The notes: generated by a model from the letters alone, not told the origin. DNA of 64,000 nt from Caecibacteroides pullorum (GCF_019239235.1 NZ_JAAZTS010000003.1:186001-250000), one strand, 5' to 3'; positions 54,672 to 64,000 are shown, counted from the stretch's first letter. Numbers and translations: made by a program.

Positions 54672-54704
54672 TTTGGATTATACTTTGAGAAATACGTACC
54701 TTTG
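54672..54704 (+). promoter_or_regulatory. promoter of the redoxin-like gene
   Basis: TTTG at 54672-54675 and TACCTTTG followed by C at 54697-54704, spaced 21 bp, an excellent match to the Bacteroides promoter. The start codon is about 130 bp downstream, leaving a long leader. Confidence 0.7.
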
Positions 54705-54773
54705 CAGCCGATTTCAGATTAAAGGCTTTGACTATCAGAGCTCTTTTGGTAGGAGAGGCCTGAGAGACAATGT

Positions 54774-54811
54774 TCCGGGAAGAAATCACTGTCACGAACG
54801 ACAGTCCCGGA
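54774..54811 (+). ncRNA. structured 5' leader of the redoxin-like gene
   Basis: TCCGGGA (54774-54780) pairs with TCCCGGA (54805-54811). Inside, CTGTC (54789-54793) pairs with GACAG (54800-54804) over a 6-base loop, and the two helices stack on the 3' side with an 8-base bulge on the 5' side. The upstream leader also contains CTCT/AGAG pairing potential. The fold sits 24 bp before the start codon. I do not recognise it as a known riboswitch; it may be a cis-regulator. Confidence 0.45.
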
Positions 54812-54835
54812 TAGTATTAACCAAAACCGTATTGC

Positions 54836-55330
54836 ATGAGATATGTAAAATGGATTTTTGTTGTATTACTAGTTAGTTCCTTGACTTCTTTTGTATCAAA
54901 AGACAAACCTACGGGAGGTTTGAATGTGGGTGACATAGCCCCTGATTTTAAAATCCAATCTATGTCTGATGAACAACACGAACTTTCAAATCTGAAAGGC
55001 AAATACGTGTTATTGAGCTTTTGGGCCAGTTATGATGCGCAGTCCCGTATGCAAAACGCAAGTTTGAGCAATGTGCTTCGTGCGGCCTCCAATCAAAATG
55101 TGGAAATGGTTTCCGTTTCGTTCGATGAATATCGTTCCGTATTCGAAGAAACCATTCGTAAGGACCAAATAGTTACTCCCGTCTGTTTTGTAGAAACGGA
55201 TGGTGAAAACTCCGACCTCTTTAAACAATACCGTTTAGGTCGTGGTTTTACAAACTATTTACTGGATGATAATGGTGTGATTATTGCCAAAAACATCTCT
55301 GCTGCTGAGCTTTCGTCCTATCTGAACTGA
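54836..55330 (+). CDS. exported redoxin-fold protein lacking the CxxC motif
   Basis: 164 residues. An N-terminal hydrophobic signal (MRYVKWIFVVLLVSSLTSF) leads to a TlpA/AhpC-like thioredoxin fold: GDIAPDFKIQSMS, KGKYVLLSFWASYDAQSRM, and a C-terminal GFTNYLLDDNGVIIAKN. At the place where TlpA proteins read WASWCxxC this one reads FWASYDAQ, so both redox cysteines are missing. The only cysteine in the mature part is in TPVCFVE. Disulfide chemistry is unlikely; a binding or chaperone role is possible. A long structured leader precedes it. Confidence 0.85.
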   Translation: MRYVKWIFVVLLVSSLTSFVSKDKPTGGLNVGDIAPDFKIQSMSDEQHELSNLKGKYVLLSFWASYDAQSRMQNASLSNVLRAASNQNVEMVSVSFDEYRSVFEETIRKDQIVTPVCFVETDGENSDLFKQYRLGRGFTNYLLDDNGVIIAKNISAAELSSYLN

Positions 55331-55388
55331 TTGTTCCAATCGGTCTGACAGGAGGAGAGTGGTTGATAAGAGGAAATGAATACAACAA

Positions 55389-55434
55389 AAAAGCCCCTCC
55401 AGCGCTTGTGGCGACACAAGGACTGGAGGGGCTT
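55389..55434. terminator. terminator between the redoxin-like and lptG genes
   Basis: AAGCCCCTCCAG and CTGGAGGGGCTT form a 12-bp stem around a loop that itself can pair (CTTGTG/CACAAG). A-run precedes, and the genes converge. Confidence 0.9.
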
Positions 55435-55454
55435 CAATGTTTCTATACCTCTTC

Positions 55455-56603
55455 TTATTTAGGTGCTTTCTTATACAGATAGAATGCAATGAAGGCATAC
55501 AGGATGTTGGGGATCCACACCGCGATCATGGGCGGCACATTGCCATTGACGGCAAATGTAGACGCAATGGTCTGGAACAGGATGTACGAGAAGCTCAGTC
55601 CCAATCCGATACCCAGATAAAGTCCCATACCCCCTTTGGTCTTCTTGGACGACAGGGAGACTCCAATCAATGTCAGGATGAAGGAGGCAAACGACATGGC
55701 GATGCGTTTGTGATACTCGATTTCGAACTCCTTGATATTGGCAAATCCTCGCTGCTTCTGTCGGTCGATGTATTCGCTCAGCTGCGGATTGGTCAGCATC
55801 TCCTGCTGGTTCTTCATGATGAGGAAGTCGGCAGGCTCCATGAAGAGCGTCGTGTCTATCCTGTCCCCATGCGTGATTTTTTCTTTCATTCCGTCCATTT
55901 CGCGTATCATATAGTCCTTGATGGTCCAGCGATGATAGGCAGTCGTGTCGTAGGTGATGCTGCGGGCCGTCAGGTGGGAAACCAGCTGCTTGTCCTTGAA
56001 CTTGTCCAACGAGAAGCGGTAGCCCGTCTGACGATAGTTCTCGAAGCGGTCGATGTATGCAATGACGCCCGTGTCCACCTCCAGCTGGATGTTTCGTGCC
56101 GAGTTTGCCTTTCGTGGCTTGTAATACTTGTCCTCGAAGTTGATACGCGTCACGCTGCCCTTGGGGATGACGTATCCTCCCAGCCAGAAGGTGGCAACAG
56201 CAATGATGCCGGCCGAAACCATGTAGGGGCGCAAGATGCGCTTGAAGCTCATGCCCGAGGAAAACATGGCAATGATTTCCGAATTTTCTGTCAGCTTGGA
56301 GGTGAAGAAAATGACGGCAATGAACACGAACAGCGGGCTGAACAGGTTGGCAAAATAGGGGATGAAGTTCAGGTAATAGTCGAAGATGATGGCGTTCCAG
56401 GGAGCTTCGTGCGACATGAACTTGTCCTGCTTCTCGTTGAAGTCGAAAACGACCGCAATAGAGATGATCAGTGCGATGGCGAAAATGTACGTTCCCAAGA
56501 ATTTCTTGATGATGTACATGTCCAGCCGCCGCAGAAATCCGCCTGTCAGCCTGGATATGCTGACATTCAGTTTCGGCATCCGTATGCCTTTCAGTTTTTT
56601 CAT
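55455..56603 (-). CDS. lptG: LptF/LptG family permease (YjgP/YjgQ)
   Basis: 382 residues with six transmembrane helices in two groups of three (first near 30-130, second near 285-380) around a periplasmic beta domain, as in LptF/LptG. RRLDMYIIKKFLGTYIF near residue 25 is a family start, and IIAMFSSGMSFKRILRPYM is the coupling helix. These permeases extract lipopolysaccharide from the inner membrane with LptB. F and G cannot be told apart with certainty here. Its start overlaps the tgt stop by ATGA. Confidence 0.88.
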   Translation of the reverse strand: MKKLKGIRMPKLNVSISRLTGGFLRRLDMYIIKKFLGTYIFAIALIISIAVVFDFNEKQDKFMSHEAPWNAIIFDYYLNFIPYFANLFSPLFVFIAVIFFTSKLTENSEIIAMFSSGMSFKRILRPYMVSAGIIAVATFWLGGYVIPKGSVTRINFEDKYYKPRKANSARNIQLEVDTGVIAYIDRFENYRQTGYRFSLDKFKDKQLVSHLTARSITYDTTAYHRWTIKDYMIREMDGMKEKITHGDRIDTTLFMEPADFLIMKNQQEMLTNPQLSEYIDRQKQRGFANIKEFEIEYHKRIAMSFASFILTLIGVSLSSKKTKGGMGLYLGIGLGLSFSYILFQTIASTFAVNGNVPPMIAVWIPNILYAFIAFYLYKKAPK

Positions 56604-57730
56604 AATCTAGTAGATACTCGTTTGACCATCATGGGTTTCCAAGTCGCGAAGTCGCCTGCAATGATGTGCTTGCGTGCCTCGCCCACCAGCCACAGGTAGA
56701 AGGCCAGGTTGTGGATGGAGGCTATCTGCATGGCCAGCAGCTCCTGCGCGTGGAAGAGGTGGCGCAGGTAGGCCTTCGTGTAGAGCGTGTCCACGTACGA
56801 AGCGCCGTCGGCCTCGATGGGCGAGAAGTCGGTCTCCCACTTTTTGTTGCGCATGTTGATGATGCCGTCCTTCGTGAAGAGCATGCCGTTACGGCCGTTG
56901 CGGGTGGGCATCACGCAGTCGAACATGTCCACGCCGCGTTCGATGCCCTCCAGTATGTTGACGGGCGTACCCACACCCATCAGGTAGCGGGGCTTGTCCT
57001 TGGGCAGGATGTCGTTCACCAGCTCGATCATCTCGTACATCTTCTCCACAGGCTCGCCCACGGCCAGTCCGCCGATGGCGTTGCCTTCCGCCCCCTTCGA
57101 GGCGATGTACTCGGCCGAGCGCGTGCGCAGGTCGCGATACACACAGCCCTGCACGATGGGGAACAGCGCCTGGTGGTAGCCATACTTCGGCTCCGTCTCG
57201 TTGAAGCGCGCGATGCAGCGGTCCAGCCAGCGATGGGTCAGTTCCATCGACTTCTTGGCATAGTTGTAGTCGGCATCGCCAGGCGTACACTCGTCGAAGG
57301 CCATCATGATGTCCGCCCCGATGGTACGCTCGATGTCCATCACGCGTTCGGGCGTGAAGATGTGCTTGCTGCCGTCGATGTGCGAGCGGAACTCGGCCCC
57401 TTCCTCGCGCAGCTTGCGGATGCCGGCGAGGGAGAACACCTGAAAGCCGCCGCTGTCGGTCAGCATCGGGCGGTCGAAGCCGTTGAACTTGTGCAGGCCG
57501 CCCGCCTTCTCCAGCACGTCGAGGCCCGGACGGAGGTACAGGTGATAGGTGTTGCCCAGAATGATCTGCGCCTTGATGTCCTCCTTCAGTTCCGTCAGGT
57601 GCACACCTTTGACGGTGCCCACAGTGCCTACAGGCATGAAGATGGGAGTTTCGATCCGCCCGTGGTCGGTCGTTATCAGGCCTGCACGGGCATTGGTCTT
57701 GCTGTCGGTATATTGTAATTCGAATTTCAT
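56600..57730 (-). CDS. tgt: queuine tRNA-ribosyltransferase, without the usual zinc cysteines
   Basis: 376 residues, TGT fold exchanging guanine 34 for a queuosine precursor in tRNA. Catalytic aspartates are in MLTDSGGFQVFSLAG and GVDMFDCVMPTRNGR. In E. coli Tgt a CxCxxC motif follows the latter segment; here the aligned stretch is ADGASYVDTLYTKAYLRHL, with no cysteine, although the histidine in IASIHNLAFY is kept. Gene starts overlap at both ends (ATGA with lon and lptG), so the three form a tight operon. Confidence 0.93.
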   Translation of the reverse strand: MKFELQYTDSKTNARAGLITTDHGRIETPIFMPVGTVGTVKGVHLTELKEDIKAQIILGNTYHLYLRPGLDVLEKAGGLHKFNGFDRPMLTDSGGFQVFSLAGIRKLREEGAEFRSHIDGSKHIFTPERVMDIERTIGADIMMAFDECTPGDADYNYAKKSMELTHRWLDRCIARFNETEPKYGYHQALFPIVQGCVYRDLRTRSAEYIASKGAEGNAIGGLAVGEPVEKMYEMIELVNDILPKDKPRYLMGVGTPVNILEGIERGVDMFDCVMPTRNGRNGMLFTKDGIINMRNKKWETDFSPIEADGASYVDTLYTKAYLRHLFHAQELLAMQIASIHNLAFYLWLVGEARKHIIAGDFATWKPMMVKRVSTRL

Positions 57731-60216
57731 GCTTCTTCTTTTTGTTCCTTATCTTTCTTGACAGTCAGGTCGAGGGGATCGGCTACTTTCTCGTCGGTCA
57801 GCGCGATGGCGAACACCTCTTTCACATCCTTCACGTAGTGGAAGGTGAGTCCCTTGAGGTAGATGTCCTGAATCTCGTCGATGTTCTTGCGGTTCTCCTC
57901 GCTCAGGATGATTTCCTTGATGCCTGCGCGCTTGGCAGCCAGAATCTTCTCCTTGATGCCTCCCACGGGCAGTACCCTGCCGCGCAGCGTTATTTCGCCC
58001 GTCATGGCCAGGTTGGCCTTCACCTTGCGCTGCGTCAGGGCCGAAGCCAGCGAAGTGGCCATCGTGATGCCCGCCGACGGTCCGTCCTTGGGTATGGCGC
58101 CTTCGGGCACGTGGATGTGTATGTTCCAGTTGTCGAAGATTTCCTCGTCCAGCCCCAGCAGCGACGCATGCGCCTTGATGTACTCCAGCGCCAGCATGGC
58201 CGACTCTTTCATCACGTCGCCCAGGTTACCCGTCAGCGTCAGGCGTCCGCCCTTGCCTCGGCTCAGGCTCGTCTCCACGAAGAGTATCTCGCCGCCCACG
58301 GCCGTCCATGCCAGGCCCGTCACCACGCCCGCATAGTCGTTGCCCTGATACTTGTCGCGCGTGTATTCGGCCACGCCCAGGTAGTCGTACAGGTCTTCGG
58401 GCTTGATCTCCGCCTTTGGCAGCGTCCCCTCGGTGGCATACTGTCGGGCCACCTTGCGCAGTATCTTGCCTATCTTCTTCTCCAGTTCGCGCACGCCGCT
58501 CTCGCGTGTATATGATTCGATGATGGCTTCCAGCGTCTGTTTGGGCAGTTTCACGTCGGTCTTCTTCAGGCCGTTGTTTTCCAGCTCCTTGGGCACCAGG
58601 TGGCGTCGGGCAATCTCGATCTTCTCCTCCGTGATGTATCCGCTCACCTCGATCAGCTCCATGCGGTCCAGCAGGGGGCCGGGGATGGTGTTCAGGTTGT
58701 TGGCCGTGGCGATGAACATCACCTTCGACAGGTCGTAGTCCACGTCGAGGAAGTTGTCGTGGAAGGTCGAGTTCTGCTCAGGGTCGAGCACTTCGAGTAA
58801 GGCCGACGACGGGTCGCCCTGACGGTCGGCGCTCACCTTGTCTATCTCGTCGAGGATGAAGACAGGGTTCGACGATCCCGCCTTGATGAGGTTCTTGATG
58901 ATGCGTCCCGGCATAGCGCCGATGTACGTGCGACGGTGTCCGCGTATCTCCGCCTCGTCGTGCACGCCGCCCAGCGACATGCGCACATACTTGCGCTTCA
59001 GCGCGGCGGCTATCGAGCGTCCCAGCGACGTCTTTCCCACGCCCGGAGGGCCATAGAGGCAGATGATGGGCGACTTCATGTCCCCCTTCAGCTTCAGCAC
59101 GGCCAGATGCTCCAAGATGCGTTCCTTCACCTTCTCCAGCCCGTAGTGGTCTTTGTTCAGCGTCTTTTCGGCGTTCTTCAGGTTGAGGTTGTCCGTCGTA
59201 TAGATGCCCCACGGCAGGCTCAGCATCGTCTGCAGGTAGTTCAGCTGCACGCTGTAGTCGGGCGACTGCGGGTGCGTGCGCTCCAGCTTGTCCACCTCCT
59301 TCAGGAAGACAGCCTTCACCTCGTCGCTCCATTTCACCGTCTCCGCCTTCTTGCGCATTTCGGCTATCTCCTGTTCCTGCGTGCTTCCGCCCAGCTCGTC
59401 CTGAATGGTCTTGATCTGCTGTTGCAGGAAGTATTCGCGCTGCTGCTGGTCGATGTCCTCGCGGGCACGCATCTGGATAGATGCCTTGATTTCGGCCAGC
59501 TGCACTTCGCGGTTCAGTATCTCCAGCAAGTGGTAGGCCCGTTCGCGCAGGGAGTTCATCCGCAGCAGTTCGATCTTCTCGTCCTTCTTGAGCTGCAGGT
59601 TGGTGCAGATGAAGTTGATGAGGAAGATGGGGTTGCTGATGTTCTTGATGGCGAACGAGGGGTCTTGCGAGAACATCTCCGACGTACGCATGTAGCGCAC
59701 GATGAGATCCTTGCAAGCTTCGACCAGTGCCTGGAATTCCTTGTCGTTCTTTTCGGGCAGCTCCTCATTGATGGTGGTCACGTGTCCCTGCAGATAGGGC
59801 GTGGTCTCTACGATTTCCTTCAGCTGCATCCGCTTCGTTCCCTGCAGGATGACGGTGGTGCTCTGGTCGGGCATCTCCAGTACGCGGATCACCTTGGCCA
59901 CCGTACCTATGTCGTGCAGGTCGTCCATCAGCGGGTTTTCCGTGTCGGCCACCTTCTGGCACACCACGCCGATGTACAGTCCCTTCTTTTCAGCGTCACG
60001 TATCAGTCGGAGCGACGACTTGCGGCCCACCGACACGGGCATGAGCACCCCTGGAAACAGCACCATGTTGCGTAGCGGCAGCACGGGCAATACGTTGTCG
60101 ATATCGACATCCATAATCTGCTCTTCGTTTCCTTCAAAGTCGGCAATGACGGAAAAGCCCTTTCCGCCCTGCGATTCGTCGTCACCCATATAAAATCTTT
60201 TCTTCATTTCTGTCAT
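57727..60216 (-). CDS. lon: ATP-dependent protease Lon
   Basis: 829 residues: an N-terminal substrate-recognition domain (about 45-245), a coiled-coil region, an AAA+ module with Walker [14 protein letters not shown] and the FILDEIDKV Walker B, and a C-terminal protease domain with the catalytic Ser in [12 protein letters not shown] and Lys in [14 protein letters not shown]. It degrades damaged and regulatory proteins in the cytoplasm. ATG at 60207 is an alternative start. First gene of the lon-tgt-lptG operon. Confidence 0.97.
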   Translation of the reverse strand: MTEMKKRFYMGDDESQGGKGFSVIADFEGNEEQIMDVDIDNVLPVLPLRNMVLFPGVLMPVSVGRKSSLRLIRDAEKKGLYIGVVCQKVADTENPLMDDLHDIGTVAKVIRVLEMPDQSTTVILQGTKRMQLKEIVETTPYLQGHVTTINEELPEKNDKEFQALVEACKDLIVRYMRTSEMFSQDPSFAIKNISNPIFLINFICTNLQLKKDEKIELLRMNSLRERAYHLLEILNREVQLAEIKASIQMRAREDIDQQQREYFLQQQIKTIQDELGGSTQEQEIAEMRKKAETVKWSDEVKAVFLKEVDKLERTHPQSPDYSVQLNYLQTMLSLPWGIYTTDNLNLKNAEKTLNKDHYGLEKVKERILEHLAVLKLKGDMKSPIICLYGPPGVGKTSLGRSIAAALKRKYVRMSLGGVHDEAEIRGHRRTYIGAMPGRIIKNLIKAGSSNPVFILDEIDKVSADRQGDPSSALLEVLDPEQNSTFHDNFLDVDYDLSKVMFIATANNLNTIPGPLLDRMELIEVSGYITEEKIEIARRHLVPKELENNGLKKTDVKLPKQTLEAIIESYTRESGVRELEKKIGKILRKVARQYATEGTLPKAEIKPEDLYDYLGVAEYTRDKYQGNDYAGVVTGLAWTAVGGEILFVETSLSRGKGGRLTLTGNLGDVMKESAMLALEYIKAHASLLGLDEEIFDNWNIHIHVPEGAIPKDGPSAGITMATSLASALTQRKVKANLAMTGEITLRGRVLPVGGIKEKILAAKRAGIKEIILSEENRKNIDEIQDIYLKGLTFHYVKDVKEVFAIALTDEKVADPLDLTVKKDKEQKEEA

Positions 60217-60257
60217 GTTAAGTTAGTACTCTCTTGTGGGAGTTCACAAAGCAGTTG

Positions 60258-60265
60258 CAAATTTA
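60258..60265 (-). promoter_or_regulatory. -7 box ahead of lon
   Basis: Minus strand TAAATTTG followed by C, 42 bp before the lon start. Confidence 0.5.
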
Positions 60266-60383
60266 CGCTATTTCTTTCTATTAATCGGCCCCTAATTCTT
60301 TAAAAAGACAAAAAACAGCCGCTTTCGCATGCATTATTCCTTCGTCTTTCACTAATTTTGGCCGCACAATAACCGCAACCGAT

Positions 60384-61091
60384 ATGTCCGACTCGTCTTT
60401 TTTGTTTAAACAATTTATTGTACACCACGACCGCTGCGCCATGAAGGTGGGCACCGACGGCGTATTGTTGGGCGCGTGGGCGCCTGTAGACCAGGCACAT
60501 ACGGCGCTCGACGTAGGCACAGGCACGGGCCTTGTCGCCCTCCAGCTGGCCCAGCGCAACCCCCATCTGCGCGTGACGGCGGTCGAGATAGACGCCCCTG
60601 CCGCTGCGCAGGCGGCCGAGAACGTGGCCGGTTCGCCCTGGCCCGATCGGATAGAGGTGGTTTGTGCCGATTTCAACGATTTCCAGCCCGATGGCCGGTT
60701 CGATCTGATCGTTTCCAATCCTCCTTACTTCGTCGATGCCCTGCCGTGCCCCGACCGTCAGCGCAACACCGCCCGCCATGCCGGTGGCCTGAACTACGAC
60801 CTGCTCTTCCGCCGTTCGGCCCGTCTGCTGAGCGAGGACGGAGTGGTGAGCATCGTCATCCCCAGCGAGGTGGAGCGTGCGGCCGAAGACGCCGCCTGGA
60901 TGCAGGGCCTCTATCCCCAGCGTCGCACGCGCGTCTATACCAAGGCAGGCAAGCCCGCCCGCCGCGTGCTGGTCACCTACGGCCGACGGCTGGGCCCTGT
61001 GGCCGAAGACACGCTCTACATCCACCAGGCGGGTGGCGACTACTCCGACGACTACCGCCGCCTGACGGGCGAGTTCTACCTGAAGTTCTGA
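60384..61091 (+). CDS. trmN6: tRNA1(Val) adenine-37 N6-methyltransferase
   Basis: 235 residues, TrmN6/YfiC-like Rossmann methyltransferase. FKQFIVHHDRCAMKVGTDGV is the family start, LDVGTGTGLVALQLAQ is the SAM motif and SNPPYF is the N6-adenine catalytic NPPY motif. It methylates A37 of tRNA-Val. Divergent from lon, with 167 bp between the starts, and GC-rich codon use. Confidence 0.93.
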   Translation: MSDSSFLFKQFIVHHDRCAMKVGTDGVLLGAWAPVDQAHTALDVGTGTGLVALQLAQRNPHLRVTAVEIDAPAAAQAAENVAGSPWPDRIEVVCADFNDFQPDGRFDLIVSNPPYFVDALPCPDRQRNTARHAGGLNYDLLFRRSARLLSEDGVVSIVIPSEVERAAEDAAWMQGLYPQRRTRVYTKAGKPARRVLVTYGRRLGPVAEDTLYIHQAGGDYSDDYRRLTGEFYLKF

Positions 61092-61166
61092 AGGGATGAG
61101 AGGGCAGGAGTGGGAGGAGCTTCGTTCGTGCCTATCCGTTTGTCATTCTCCGTCTGCTTTCCCCTC

Positions 61167-61193
61167 TGTCGTGCTGAGCGGAGCGAAGAATCT
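61167..61193 (+). repeat. copy of a dispersed 27-bp motif
   Basis: TGTCGTGCTGAGCGGAGCGA followed by AGAATCT. It resembles a short motif of the form TGTC-TCCTGAGCGNAGCGAAGGATCT that I recall as recurring between genes in many bacterial genomes. AT-rich TGTAATT repeats follow at about 61212-61232. Only one copy is in this window. Confidence 0.4.
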
Positions 61194-61257
61194 TTAAATT
61201 CATTTTAGCTAACTGTAATTGTAATTTGTAATTGCGGAGGAAAATAGTCACTATTCC

Positions 61258-64000
61258 TTACATATTTTCTCCATATCCCATTTTCGAATCTGCTGCTGTC
61301 AAATAGGAAACCGTTTGCATGCTATATGTTTTCGGCTCACTGGCCATGCCTTCATTATCCGTCCATTGCTCGCATTGGCGGATTACGGTTTCGAGTGCAT
61401 TTGCCGCTTCTTCTGGCGGGTAGTGATATTTCTTCAGCAGACGTTTCACCATCTTGCGCATACCTGCACGGGCAGACTCTTTCTTCTGCCAGTCTATCGT
61501 ACGGTTCTTACGAAGAATTTCTGTCAGTTCTTTTGTCATGGCCACCAGTTGCTCGTTGGTGTAGATGTCTTGAACAGCCTGCGGCTTAGTCAGGGCATCA
61601 TAGAAAGACTTCTCCTCCCTCGTAAGTCCCAAATCATTCCCTGCCGATTCGGAGGACGAGATTTCTTTTGCCAGATCCAAAAGTTCCTGTATTACCTCTT
61701 CGTTGGTAAGCAATCCTTTCAAATAATTGGACAGAGAACGGTTCAGCAGGTCTGAGAATTTTTCCGCCTGTACAATATTCGTTTTTTGATACAACGAGAC
61801 GCGTTCGGCCAACAATCTTTTCAATAATTCAACCGCAATATTCTTTTCCTTCATCTTGGAAATTTCGTCCAAAAAAGCAGCATCGAACAACGAAAATTCC
61901 GCTTTCACGTCCGAGAAGAGATTGATGACGCCATTACTCTTGACGCTTTGTTTGAGCAATTCGCCTATTCTTGCATTGATTTCGTGTTTGGTAACCCGTC
62001 CTTTTCCTGTCATCCGCGAGAGTAGCGTGCGAACAGCTTCAAAGAAAGCAGCCTCATGACGCTGCTGTTCGTTCAGCAGGCTGCGGCACAACGTGATGGA
62101 GTTATGCAGCAGCATGGCCTCCTTCAGGAATACCTGCCGTTGCTCCTGCTTGTCGGCTGACAGGATGAAGTTTACACCCCCTTTGATGATTTGGGCACAT
62201 TCGGCGTCCGATGCCGTGCTGAAACGGCTGTAATCGTAGTTGTGGAACAGATTCTGACATACCTCCAGCTTTTCCCTGAATTTGAGCAGGGCTGTTTCTT
62301 TGATGTCAGGATTGCCAAAGTTCTTGCGGTCGCGTCGGGTATAGTCGTGCATGGCTTCCTTCAGTGCCTTGGCAATGCCGATATAGTCCACGACCAATCC
62401 ACCCGCCTTACCATTGAACACTCGGTTCACGCGTGCGATGGCCTGCATCAGGTTGTGTCCGCTCATCGGTTTGTACACATACATCGTGGCCAGCGACGGC
62501 ACATCGAACCCCGTCAGCCACATGTCCACCACAATGGCAATCTTCATCGGGTCGTTGTTGTCCTTGAAGCGTTTGGCCAGCTCTTTTTTGTATTGCTTGT
62601 TACCTATGACGGCGTGCCATTCTTCAGGATCTTTGTTGCTGGCCGTCATCACCACTTTCACCTTTTCCCTCCACTCGGGACGCAGTTCCAGCAGCTTGTC
62701 ATAGATGCTCATGGCTATCGTGCGCGAATAGGCCACAATCATGGCCTTGCCCGTCAGTTCATACTGCCGGTTCTCTTCGTAATGTTTCACGATGTCGCAG
62801 CACAAGGAATCGATGGTGGCAGGCGCACCCAAAATTTCTTCCAGGTGCGACATTTCCTTTTTGCTTTTTTCGATCTGCTCTTCGGTAGCCCCTTCTTCAG
62901 CCAGCAGGTCGTATTCGTCGTCGATGGCCTTCAGCGTAGCCTCGTCCAGATTCAGATTGACCACACGCGATTCGTAATAGACAGGGCAAGTAGCCCCGTC
63001 GGCCACTGCCTGGGTCATGTCGTACACGTCGATGTAGTTGCCAAACACTTCGACCGTATCCCTGTCTTTCGTAGAGATGGGCGTTCCTGTAAAGCCAATG
63101 TACGAGGCGTTGGGCAGGCAGTCATGGATGATTCGTGCCGTTCCCACCACGCGTTTGGCCACTTCTTCACCCTGCTCGTTTCGGGTCATGCGTATCTTCT
63201 CTTCGAAACCATATTGCCCCCGATGGGCTTCGTCGGTCATCACCACGATATTCTTTCGGAGCGACAATGGCTCGGCCGACTCCTCGAACTTCTGCATGGT
63301 GGTGAAGATGATGCCGTTGGCCTCGCGTCCTGCCAGCAGTGCTTTCAGGTCGTCGCGGCTCTTTGCCTGAACAGGCACCTGCCGCAAGAAATCCTTACAC
63401 TTGGCAAATTGTGTGTACAGCTGGTCGTCGAGGTCGTTGCGGTCGGTAATCACCACGATGGTAGGTTGCGAAAGCTCGTCTTGCAACAGATGGGCATAAA
63501 ACACCATCGAAAGCGATTTTCCGCTGCCCTGCGTGTGCCAGAAGACGCCAATCTTGCCGTCATTCTGTACTGCTGTTTTCGTCCGCTCGATGGCCTTCTT
63601 CACAGCAAAATACTGATGGTAGGCCGCCAGTATCTTGGCTGCCCCTGCTTCGTCCTTCGAGAAGCAGACAAAGTTGCGGACGATGTCCAGCAACCGCCCC
63701 CGTTGGAAGATGCCTTCAAAGAACGTATCATAGTCGGCAAAGTCCGTACTTTCATAATCGCCGTCCCTGGTTTTCCATTCCATGTAGCGGTCTTCCTTGC
63801 TGGTAATGGTTCCGGCCTTCGAGCAAGCCATGTCGCTCATCACGCAGAAAACGTTGTACACAAACAGCGACGGAATCTCCTGCATGTAGTTGCGCAGCTG
63901 CCGATAGGCTTCCGAAGCGTCGGTCTCTTCGCGCGAGGGCGACTTCAGCTCCATCACCACCAGCGGCAGGCCGTTGACAAACACAACCAGGTCCGCCCGC
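61258..64000 (-). CDS. hsdR: type I restriction enzyme subunit R, partial (runs off right edge)
   Basis: At least 913 codons; the N-terminus lies outside the window. The visible start includes the nuclease motif LPLVVMELKSP (E-x-K part of PD-(D/E)xK). The translocase follows, with Walker A TQGSGKSLSM, DEAHRGQYGF (motif II) and later RecA-like motifs such as MQAIARVNRVFNGKAGG (motif VI region). The C-terminal helical part probably contacts the methylase. HsdR cleaves unmethylated DNA after translocation; the hsdM and hsdS partners would lie beyond the edge. Confidence 0.94.
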   Translation of the reverse strand, partial: RADLVVFVNGLPLVVMELKSPSREETDASEAYRQLRNYMQEIPSLFVYNVFCVMSDMACSKAGTITSKEDRYMEWKTRDGDYESTDFADYDTFFEGIFQRGRLLDIVRNFVCFSKDEAGAAKILAAYHQYFAVKKAIERTKTAVQNDGKIGVFWHTQGSGKSLSMVFYAHLLQDELSQPTIVVITDRNDLDDQLYTQFAKCKDFLRQVPVQAKSRDDLKALLAGREANGIIFTTMQKFEESAEPLSLRKNIVVMTDEAHRGQYGFEEKIRMTRNEQGEEVAKRVVGTARIIHDCLPNASYIGFTGTPISTKDRDTVEVFGNYIDVYDMTQAVADGATCPVYYESRVVNLNLDEATLKAIDDEYDLLAEEGATEEQIEKSKKEMSHLEEILGAPATIDSLCCDIVKHYEENRQYELTGKAMIVAYSRTIAMSIYDKLLELRPEWREKVKVVMTASNKDPEEWHAVIGNKQYKKELAKRFKDNNDPMKIAIVVDMWLTGFDVPSLATMYVYKPMSGHNLMQAIARVNRVFNGKAGGLVVDYIGIAKALKEAMHDYTRRDRKNFGNPDIKETALLKFREKLEVCQNLFHNYDYSRFSTASDAECAQIIKGGVNFILSADKQEQRQVFLKEAMLLHNSITLCRSLLNEQQRHEAAFFEAVRTLLSRMTGKGRVTKHEINARIGELLKQSVKSNGVINLFSDVKAEFSLFDAAFLDEISKMKEKNIAVELLKRLLAERVSLYQKTNIVQAEKFSDLLNRSLSNYLKGLLTNEEVIQELLDLAKEISSSESAGNDLGLTREEKSFYDALTKPQAVQDIYTNEQLVAMTKELTEILRKNRTIDWQKKESARAGMRKMVKRLLKKYHYPPEEAANALETVIRQCEQWTDNEGMASEPKTYSMQTVSYLTAADSKMGYGENM

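Noticed and set aside
54498..54835. tRNA gene or known riboswitch in the gap
   Set aside because: No cloverleaf or T-loop GTTCRA consensus and no match to classical riboswitch cores that I recognise; only the two-part hairpin is supported.
54673..54876. 67-codon frame overlapping the redoxin-like promoter and leader
   Set aside because: It starts upstream of the predicted transcription start and has no motif.

Overview
The window comes from a member of the Bacteroidales, most likely Bacteroides or a close relative. The evidence is the Bacteroidetes-type promoter boxes (TAnnTTTG near -7) ahead of many genes, a partial atp operon in the order atpD-atpC-small membrane protein-atpB, serine palmitoyltransferase, a Nudix-type arabinose regulator, a SusC-like TonB receptor with a carboxypeptidase-D-like N-terminal domain, HU-CCDC81/SPOR and DUF4248 proteins, and a 'smalltalk' mini-protein. 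I cannot name the species.

Layout. 1-3.4 kb (minus): ATP synthase genes, with atpB running off the left edge. 3.7-13.2 kb (plus): an L-arabinose block of mutarotase, sodium symporter, Nudix-family regulator, araD, araA, araB, a seven-copy 42-bp hairpin repeat array, and a secreted GH51 arabinofuranosidase. The arabinofuranosidase releases arabinose, the symporter imports it, and AraA/AraB/AraD convert it to xylulose 5-phosphate. 13.3-30.4 kb: an anaerobic (cobalt-early) corrin pathway with uptake genes. The minus strand carries cbiL, then cbiJ-cbiD, cbiG-cbiF, cbiE-cbiT and cbiH-cbiC, each pair fused into one polypeptide. It also carries an exported CbiK chelatase, a DUF4374 lipoprotein and a TonB receptor led by a cobalamin riboswitch. 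A BtuFCD-like ABC importer and a MATE exporter lie on the plus strand inside the cluster.

30.8-40.4 kb: a GC-rich accessory islet. It holds a VirE-N/DUF3987 primase-helicase-like protein, a DUF4248 protein, an opposed coiled-coil protein, an HU-like protein preceded by 10-bp repeats, a 34-residue smalltalk peptide between AT-rich repeats, and two RHS-repeat secreted proteins. The first RHS gene is out of frame at a run of eight G; the second lacks the RHS core and any toxin end. This is the least explained part of the window.

40.5-64 kb: mostly core genes. In order these are serine palmitoyltransferase and a divergent lipid kinase, aspS, a GtrA protein, agmatine-to-putrescine genes with a DUF2148 protein, a Nif3-like protein, a zinc-ribbon coiled-coil protein, FHA and HU-CCDC81/SPOR proteins, a Wzi-like outer-membrane protein, a DEAD-box helicase, a redoxin-fold protein without the CxxC motif behind a structured leader, the operon lon-tgt-lptG, trmN6, and a type I restriction subunit (hsdR) cut by the right edge. 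I saw no rRNA, tRNA, CRISPR array or insertion sequence.
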